8,798 nucleotides of DNA from Clostridiales bacterium (GTDB taxonomy: Bacteria > Bacillota > Clostridia > Lachnospirales > WQUN01): NCBI GenBank assembly GCA_031289625.1, contig JAITPB010000015.1:1-8798 (forward strand), given 5' to 3'. The translations under genes and the position numbers were made by a program. Shown in pieces: positions 1 through 4,182 of this stretch. How positions within the stretch are numbered: the first letter of the stretch is position 1; each line of letters opens with the position of its first letter. The notes under the pieces are model-generated. The model was not told the DNA's origin. It ran no database searches and saw nothing but the letters and a program-made list of their open reading frames with translations.

Positions 1-76
1 AAATCAGCCGCGCAGCAAGAATCCAACGTCCCCGATAACGGGGAATCCCCAAAAAAGGAGGAAACGGACACGATGA
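1..76 (+). other. Possible 3' tail of an upstream phage gene
   Basis: Two plus-strand frames are open from base 1. The frame starting at base 2 ends at a TGA (74-76) that overlaps the ATG of the next gene as ATGA, a usual phage operon junction. The frame starting at base 1 stays open straight into the next gene and reads hydrophilic residues rich in E, K, P and N. A portal or head-morphogenesis gene would normally precede a scaffold gene, but the visible tail is too short to identify, and I cannot decide which frame is real. Confidence 0.3.
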
Positions 77-663
77 AAATTGACAAGTCCAAAATGACCG
101 CAGAGGAATTAACAGCCCTTGCGGACTTCGAGAAACGGTACGGCGCAGAGGATGAACCTGTTGCTGCCACAGGCGCTGCTACCCCTCCCGACGAGATAAT
201 CAAAGACACAGCCCCAAGTGGCGGCCACGTCGAGCTTCACCCGGAAGTCAAAAAAGCCCTTGCGGAACTTGACGCAATCAAAAAAGCGAATGAGGAACTC
301 ACAAAGAGCCTCGAAATGGAGAGGCTAACGGCAATCGCCAAAAAGTACGAGGTAATCGGCAAAAAAACCGACGAACTCGCGCCTAAGCTGTACGGCCTCA
401 AAAAGGCGGGCGGAACCGTGTACGCGGACTACGTCGCGCTGTTGGATGAGAACGTGGCGACAGTCGAAAAGAGCGGCCTGTTTGGCGCAATCGGCAGCGA
501 CGCCAGCGGCACAGCGGACACCGTGGACAAAATTGGTATTGCCGCGAAGGAAATCACCAAAAGCGCAAATGTAGGGAATGCGGCGGCAATCGTCAAGGCG
601 TGGGAGGATAATCCAGAATTGGCGGCGGCTTACGAAAAAGAATACCTGGGAGGGGTTAACTAA
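73..663 (+). CDS. Phage head scaffold-like protein
   Basis: This is a 196-residue, highly charged, Ala/Lys/Glu-rich soluble protein with no membrane segment. Residues ~55-90 (HPEVKKALAELDAIKKANEE onward) look like an amphipathic helix or coiled coil. The middle is helical with a KKYEVIGKKTDELAPKLYGLKKAGG stretch split by short loops, and the C-terminus is acidic (NPELAAAYEKEY). Length, composition and lack of enzymatic motifs resemble capsid scaffolding proteins of Bacillota siphophages, but I recognise no diagnostic domain. The ATG at 73 follows AAGGAGG (55-61) by about 11 bases. Its TAA overlaps the next ATG (TAATG at 661-665), a translationally coupled head-operon arrangement. The call as a real gene is firm; the scaffold role is inferred from position and composition. 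Confidence 0.65.
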   Translation: MKIDKSKMTAEELTALADFEKRYGAEDEPVAATGAATPPDEIIKDTAPSGGHVELHPEVKKALAELDAIKKANEELTKSLEMERLTAIAKKYEVIGKKTDELAPKLYGLKKAGGTVYADYVALLDENVATVEKSGLFGAIGSDASGTADTVDKIGIAAKEITKSANVGNAAAIVKAWEDNPELAAAYEKEYLGGVN

Positions 664-788
664 TGGCGGCAGGACACGAATACCTAAACGCGTTTATCAA
701 CAATTCAGCGACCGTGCGCGAAAAGCTCGGCGCGGACATTGAGAACGCGCCGCATAAGCAATCTGGTAATAAGTCAATAGTAAAATAA
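663..788 (+). pseudogene. 5' fragment of the next phage head gene (possible capsid gene), cut off
   Basis: A strong ribosome binding site, GGGAGGGG (648-655), sits 7 bases before the ATG at 663, so this is a genuine gene start. The first ~31 codons (MAAGHEYLNAFINN... to NAPHK) match the GC-rich codon use of the gene before it. From about 755-765 the sequence turns abruptly AT-rich and the frame closes at TAA 786-788 after 41 codons. The rest of the gene is not found elsewhere in the window. After a scaffold gene, a major capsid gene would be expected, but the fragment is too short to prove that. The AT-rich part is probably the right end of the adjacent IS110-type element, which would explain the disruption. 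Confidence 0.6.
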
Positions 789-812
789 AATAAATTACGA
801 CGGGGAAAAGAT

Positions 813-842
813 AAAAAAGGGCATAGCAAATAAACCTTTTTT
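813..842. repeat. Short inverted repeat after the transposase gene
   Basis: AAAAAAGG (813-820) and CCTTTTTT (835-842) form an 8-bp stem around a 14-base loop, 35 bases past the transposase stop codon. On the minus strand it ends in a T-run and could act as a weak terminator. The stem is mostly A:T, so this is uncertain. Confidence 0.3.
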
Positions 843-876
843 CATAATCAAAAAAAAGTAAAAAATTGACAAACTA

Positions 877-2049
877 TTAAATTTTGATATCTACACTTTT
901 AGAGTAGAGTTGATTATTGTCCAGCAAACCAAAAATCAAATGGATTAATTTCCTAGATGTAAGTGCGAGTGCTCGTTTGTGCTGATGGGTTTTGACCTCA
1001 GCGAATTTTTTACAATAGAAATCATGATACTGTGGCGAATGATTTTTAACACTGTTAGCGGCTTCAATTAAATAGTAGCGAAGATAATGATTATCGGCTT
1101 TAGACATAATGGTGTCATCAGCAGTAAAGTTACCGGATTGATTTTGATTCCAAACAAGGCCAGCATATTTAGCCAAGGCATCTTGGGAATGAAAAGCTTT
1201 AATAGAGCCGATCTCCGCTAAAATGCCACTGGCATAAACAGGGCCAATACCGGGAATGGAAAGCAAAGATTGATATTCATTAGTATTGAGACCTTTAATA
1301 GCGTTTTCAATAGACTTGTTAAGATTTTTGACTTCAGTTTCAAAAGCGTTTATGCAGTTAAAAGAAGAAACAATGGAAATAGTAAGTGGCTCATAGAGAC
1401 ATTTATCAAGCTTATAGGAGTTGGCAGCGGCTTGCTTGAGCAAAGCAGCGGTTTTCTGAGGGTTGTCAAAAGAGTTTCTGCTTTTAAGACAGATAAAGCC
1501 GACCAAATCTGAAGGAGACATAACGACAACCTCTTCTGGCGAAAGAAAATCCGTGAGAACAGCGGATGCGGCAGCTCCAAAGCTATTGGAAAAAGGACTG
1601 TCCTCATCGTTTGTGACAGCCAATTCACTGAATTTCAAGAATATATTAGAGAGCATATAGGCTTTCTCATGAGTAATAGATTCAATCAAATGAAGCCTGT
1701 GTCTTGTTAAGCGTTGAAGAGCAAGGAACTGAGCGCCGCGCCATGGTTCAGTCGTAATACGGCCAACTCTGGCAAAATCAGCGATTATAAAAGCATCAAT
1801 ATGGTCAGTTTTGCCCATGCCAATGAAATATTTTTTATAATTGGCTACAGTTTTAGGATTCAAGCAATAAACATAAGGCTTAAAAGGCATCAATATTTCC
1901 GTTGATGACAAGAAAGTGGCAATATGAGTGCTGTAATAAGAGGTAGACTCAAGAGCTATTATAAGGGAAGAGAAGTCTTTGTGAACCTTCAATAATTCAG
2001 CCAGCTTGTGAGCTAATTCGGTAGCGCCGAGATGGTTATTGAATAGCAA
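877..2049 (-). pseudogene. IS110-family transposase, N-terminus missing
   Basis: The open frame gives 390 residues from a TTG at 2049. IS110 transposases use a RuvC-like DEDD domain followed by a Tnp20 domain with a catalytic serine. Visible are the Glu of IALESTSYY (E34), the Asp pair of KTDHIDAFIIAD (D82, D85), the helix-hairpin-helix-like SIPGIGPVYASGILAEIG (264-281), and the AGLVWNQNQSGNF block with the Ser at ~305. The C-terminal HKRALALTSRKLIHLIFGLL is typical of the family. Absent is the opening VGIDVS-type motif with the first catalytic Asp. Family members begin about 30-40 residues earlier, and the minus-strand frame upstream of 2049 stays open but reads non-family sequence. TTG is therefore not a true start. 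The gene is best seen as a 5' truncation rather than an active transposase. Confidence 0.85.
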
Positions 2050-2101
2050 AAGCTTTGCAAGGCAGTATAGACGTAACCTTCGCCATATTCTCTTATGAAT
2101 A

Positions 2102-2245
2102 TACGAGGCGGTCTACCGCTTCATTTGCCCGACCTGCGGCGCGGAGTTCACCGCCTATGGGAACTCTCGCTGTAAATACTGCTCTCACTCCTGTTATATC
2201 AGCGGTCGTTTCGGTGCCGGCGAAAAGGCGGGTGGTTCGCTGTGA
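2102..2245 (+). pseudogene. Remnant of a small Cys-rich (zinc-ribbon) protein
   Basis: In the frame ending at TGA 2243-2245 the plus strand reads YRFICPTCGAEFTAYGN, then RCKYCSHSCYISGRFG: a CxxC pair followed by CxxCxxxC, a small zinc-ribbon layout. No ATG or good ribosome binding site is present in frame, because TGA at 2096-2098 closes the frame upstream. The gene thus appears 5'-truncated or frameshifted near 2100, close to the IS110 junction. Its TGA overlaps the GTG of the next frame (2242-2244), a coupled arrangement. From memory, such Cys-rich/SHOCT-like gene pairs accompany serine-recombinase genes in clostridial integrative elements. The recombinase itself is not in the window. Confidence 0.55.
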
Positions 2246-2445
2246 GCAAAGAAGTTTTCGACCGTGAACGGTTCTATCAGGCTACCATCGCCATTGCACG
2301 AACAATGCTCTAGAGGGGGCTGATAACCGCCGACGAATTTGTCATAATTGATACAAAGATGCGCGAGAAATACCGCCCATTATTGGGTACATTATGCCCT
2401 GAAAATACGTCGAATTACCTTGCAGACTGTCCGAAAACTCGGTAG
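2242..2445 (+). pseudogene. SHOCT-like small protein with an in-frame TAG
   Basis: From GTG 2242 the frame reads SKEVFDRERFYQATIAIART, then TAG at 2311-2313. It continues in the same frame as RGLITADEFVIIDTKM, then REKYRPLLGTL. The second part, with a short helix, a (K/R)GLIT(x)DEF motif and a terminal ...IDTKMREKYRP, resembles small SHOCT-type proteins found in clostridial mobile elements. The TAG sits where a sense codon would join the two helices, so this is a simple nonsense mutation unless TAG is read through. The last codons (ADCPKTR, stop at 2443-2445) appear to belong to the end of the next IS, which would mean the gene's true C-terminus has been replaced. Confidence 0.55.
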
Positions 2446-2558
2446 AAAAATCTTGAAAAACGGCGCAAAATGTTGTATAATATACTTGTAGGAACAGAGA
2501 AGAGGCACAAGATATGGGATATATTAAAGGCGCTTCAAGAGAACAGATCACGCTCTTG
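2424..2558 (+). mobile_element. Left end of an IS1182-like element, truncated
   Basis: The fragment begins near GACTGTCCGAAAACTCGG (about 2425-2442), which resembles the terminal repeats of IS1182-type elements as I remember them. It contains a consensus promoter, a ribosome binding site and the first 15 codons of a transposase, then ends abruptly at ~2558. It interrupts the C-terminus of the SHOCT-like gene. No matching right-hand inverted repeat was found in the window, so what remains is a solo end. Family assignment rests mainly on the transposase N-terminus. Confidence 0.5.
2453..2481 (+). promoter_or_regulatory. Sigma-70 type promoter of the IS1182-like fragment
   Basis: TTGAAA (2453-2458) and TATAAT (2476-2481) are separated by exactly 17 bases. 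Transcription would start near 2488. AGAGG (2501-2505) lies 8 bases before the ATG at 2514. The promoter now drives only a broken transposase start and would run on antisense to the unrecognised minus-strand gene that follows. Confidence 0.6.
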
Positions 2559-2585
2559 CTGGTATACTTTTGGAAAATGGCGTAA
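2514..2585 (+). pseudogene. IS1182-family transposase, first ~15 codons only
   Basis: The frame reads MGYIKGASREQITLL, then non-family residues and TAA at 2583-2585. IS1182-type transposases characteristically begin (M)xYIKGxxRxQxTLFP followed by an acidic ...DYIxEDNPVR segment. Here the match stops after TLL, at about base 2558, where the sequence joins the 3' part of a minus-strand gene. The remaining ~400+ residues of the transposase are absent. Confidence 0.6.
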
Positions 2586-2906
2586 ATAATTTTGAATTCA
2601 TCAATAGTCACAGCGTAACTGCCGAAATTCTTGGTAACAGGAATACCCGGTATTCCACGCGCGATGAGTTTAGAATTGATATTTACATAAACCCAACAAA
2701 CCCCATTGTAGAAACCTTTGGAGTATTCCCACATCTTGAATCCCTCTAATTTCAGCCATTGATAAAACTCTGCGTCAGGGTTATTCTCAAGGGACTTGTC
2801 GTAAACAATAATTGCAGCTGACCCATCTCCAATTGAAGGTTTTTCAGTTTCTATCATCTAATCACATCTCCCTTGCGCCGCCAATATAGGGGTTTTTCAT
2901 ACATTT

Positions 2907-2962
2907 TGATTTTGCACCCTTTTTGGTGAAACGCACCCTTTACTCTGATTTTGCACCCTTTT
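2907..2962. repeat. Three spaced GCACCC boxes, probable IS21-type end
   Basis: TGATTTTGCACCCTTTT occurs at 2907-2923 and again at 2946-2962, with a partial copy ACGCACCCTT at 2931-2940 between them. The GCACCC cores begin at 2914, 2933 and 2953, so they are 19-20 bases apart, about two helical turns. On the minus strand each reads AAAGGGTGC. Serial copies of a transposase-binding box at an element tip are a feature of IS21-family ends. No istA or istB gene is present, so this would be an orphan end lying between the methyltransferase fragment and the unrecognised gene. Confidence 0.5.
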
Positions 2963-3015
2963 GAAATCAAGCGGGCAAGGCAAGCGTCAAATTGTATCAA
3001 AGTCGGCGTTATTAT

Positions 3016-3192
3016 ATCGAGAAACTTCAAATTGCTGATTTTATCATGGAAGCGGTCAAGCGCGGTCGGGTCAGTTTTTACCCGGCCAAACTCCTGCCAC
3101 AACTCATCCATGAACAGCGGGTTGATGAGCTTCAAAATATTTTCCTCGCTGGTGTAATGCGCGCCCGCCTCGCGCCGCCGCTCAATTGGTCC
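3016..3192 (-). pseudogene. Fragment of an Eco57I/MmeI-type DNA methyltransferase
   Basis: On the minus strand the frame reads RRREAGAHYTSEENILKLI, then NPLFMDELWQEF, and ends in FHDKISNLKFLD. In adenine methyltransferases of the MmeI/Eco57I-like restriction-modification group, G(A/S)HYTSExNILKLI is the motif X region, and LKFLD leads directly into the SAM-binding motif I (DPACGCGNF). Here the match stops exactly after LKFLD at base 3016, and the following ITPTLIQFD is unrelated. Only about 58 residues of a protein that is usually ~900 residues remain. It lies inside a 173-codon frame (2854-3375) whose start and end come from unrelated sequence, so that longer frame is not a gene. Confidence 0.7.
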
Positions 3193-3277
3193 ACGCATAT
3201 GTACCTGCCGCCAGTATGGCCACGGCCAGCGTCCCCGTAACAAGGCCGGCCAAACGTTTGCGTGTCCGCGCAAAATG
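3182..3277 (-). pseudogene. Signal peptide of a TasA/camelysin-like SipW substrate
   Basis: In a frame different from the methyltransferase fragment the minus strand reads ARTRKRLAGLVTGTLAVAIL, then AAGTYAWTN, then a TGA at 3184-3182. A basic RTRKR start, a hydrophobic core and an (A/G)GTYAW(F/T) cleavage region are the hallmark of SipW-dependent signal peptides of TasA, camelysin and related fibre proteins. No start codon is in frame: upstream is an AT-rich block closed by a TAA. The mature part is missing, replaced at ~3190 by the methyltransferase fragment. The remnant lies less than 1 kb downstream, on the same strand, of a SipW-type peptidase gene, its expected processing enzyme. Confidence 0.5.
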
Positions 3278-3375
3278 AATAAGAAGAAGAAAAAAATTAA
3301 TGAAAAAAGAAAAAAATTTGCTTTTATATTTAACATCTTACCCACCAATTCCCGCCTATTCTGTGGCTTTCTCAA
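3278..3375. other. AT-rich spacer upstream of the QueG-like gene
   Basis: An A-rich (plus strand) stretch of about 70 bases, especially 3278-3330, separates the broken fragments from the promoter at 3376. It can be read as a 34-codon lysine-rich frame from ATG 3275, but this has no ribosome binding site and no recognisable content. The A-tracts just upstream of the -35 box could act as an UP-like element. I see nothing else in it. Confidence 0.35.
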
Positions 3376-3404
3376 TTGACGGCCACTGCTGAAATCTATA
3401 TAAT
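3376..3404 (+). promoter_or_regulatory. Consensus sigma-70/sigma-A promoter
   Basis: TTGACG (3376-3381) and TATAAT (3399-3404) are separated by exactly 17 bases. Transcription would start near 3411, giving a leader of about 60 bases before the QueG-like gene. This is the best promoter in the window and suggests constitutive expression. I saw no clear operator or riboswitch-like fold in the leader. Confidence 0.7.
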
Positions 3405-3471
3405 AGTAAGAAAAATATAATTTTTTTGCCGCAACGCGACGTATCAGGCGAGCCTAGGGAGGTTGTTCGGG

Positions 3472-4182
3472 ATGGGTTTATTCACAAAAAGTTTAAATCA
3501 AAAACTGACCAAATACCTTCACGCCAAAGGGGCGGCGCTTGTGGGCATTGCAGATTTGACAAAGCTAAATCCGAAATCCCGGTGGAATTATGAGCGCGGC
3601 ATCGTCATCGCGCTGGCTTTCAGCGGAAAGGCCATGGAAACGCATAAAAACGGAGATCCTATGCGCTATTATATGGAATATACAGCCATCAACAAAAAAC
3701 TCACGGCTCTGGCGGGCGACACGGTGCAGTTTTTGAAGCAAGCGGGATATGACGCCTTTGCTATGCTGGAATCTTTGATTCCAGCAGATTCGCGGCTGGT
3801 TACGCCGCTGCCGTATAAAACGGTGGCGACGCAGTCTGGCATGGGCTGGATTGGCAAATGCGCCTTGCTGGTCACGCCCGAATATGGTTCAGCGGTGCGG
3901 ATGACTGCTGTGCTGACAAACGCGCCGCTGGAGTGCGGAGAGCCGGTGTGTTTGTCGCGCTGCTCGGAAATCTGCCGCGTATGCACGAATATTTGCCCGT
4001 CTCACGCGATCGCGGGGAACAAATGGCGCCCCGGAATGGCCCGGGAATCGTTTTTCAACGCGCAGGCGTGTTTCCCTTACGCGGTCGGGTTCGCAAAAGA
4101 CAAACTCAAAGTGGACGACATCATTTGCGGCCTGTGCCTGTGCAACTGCCCCTGGACAAAAAAAGCGTACGGCTATTTGTAG
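3472..4182 (+). CDS. Small QueG-like double [4Fe-4S] cluster protein
   Basis: The ATG at 3472 follows GGGAGG (3457-3462) by 9 bases; the in-frame TTG at 3463 touches the binding site and is rejected. The product is 236 residues. It carries the SGMGWIGKCALL block (about 122-133) that marks epoxyqueuosine reductase (QueG)-type proteins, then two ferredoxin-like cysteine clusters: CSEICRVCTNICPSHAI (164-180) and, after a lone Cys at 200, ICGLCLCNCPW (218-228). QueG proteins are usually 310-380 residues and use a catalytic Asp in a VDTxPxxER segment upstream of GLGWIGK. The matching stretch here is RLVTPLPYKTVATQ, with no acidic residue. The protein probably binds two [4Fe-4S] clusters and transfers electrons, possibly with a corrinoid. 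Queuosine synthesis is not supported. Its 3' end overlaps the convergent peptidase gene by 10 bases. Confidence 0.8.
   Translation: MGLFTKSLNQKLTKYLHAKGAALVGIADLTKLNPKSRWNYERGIVIALAFSGKAMETHKNGDPMRYYMEYTAINKKLTALAGDTVQFLKQAGYDAFAMLESLIPADSRLVTPLPYKTVATQSGMGWIGKCALLVTPEYGSAVRMTAVLTNAPLECGEPVCLSRCSEICRVCTNICPSHAIAGNKWRPGMARESFFNAQACFPYAVGFAKDKLKVDDIICGLCLCNCPWTKKAYGYL

Larger units (their letters stand above)
760..2055 (-). mobile_element. Truncated IS110-family insertion sequence
   Basis: The block has much lower GC than the flanking phage and housekeeping genes and carries one transposase on the minus strand. Its 3' side (about 760-876) is non-coding and AT-rich and abuts the broken phage gene. 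Its 5' side is lost: within ~50 bases upstream of the remaining transposase codons the sequence becomes a zinc-ribbon remnant of a different element. The exact ends are estimated from composition and gene breaks, since IS110 elements lack clear terminal inverted repeats. Missing are the transposase N-terminus and the upstream non-coding end, which in the IS110 subgroup carries the bridge RNA. The copy is therefore probably immobile. Confidence 0.7.
2342..2857 (-). pseudogene. Unrecognised protein, genuine for ~96 residues then run-on
   Basis: I do not recognise this gene. The ATG at 2857 overlaps the stop of the preceding minus-strand frame as ATGA and has GGGAG about 10 bases upstream. Residues 1-~96 (2857-2570) look like a real folded protein: DGSAAIIVYDKSLENNPD, then FYQWLKLEGFKMWEYSKGFY, a WVYVNINSKLIARGIPGIP segment, and a TIDEFKIIYAIFQKY helix. 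There is no signal peptide, membrane segment or catalytic motif. From ~2569 downward the frame only reads the antisense of the IS1182-like fragment and of the SHOCT-like remnant, so residues ~98-171 are an artefact. The original protein may have ended shortly after FQKY, or the C-terminus was lost. Confidence 0.5.

Noticed and set aside
2055..2267. A 70-codon plus-strand frame
   Set aside because: It is out of frame with the Cys-rich remnant, which shows a zinc-ribbon pattern in the adjacent frame.
2854..3375. A 173-codon minus-strand open frame with a hydrophobic N-terminus
   Set aside because: It is a chimera: the hydrophobic start is translated A/T tracts, the middle is the methyltransferase fragment, and the end is the GCACCC repeat array. 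Its start abuts the plus-strand promoter and has no binding site.
3275..3379. A 34-codon Lys-rich plus-strand peptide
   Set aside because: It reads A-tracts, lacks a ribosome binding site and runs into the downstream promoter.
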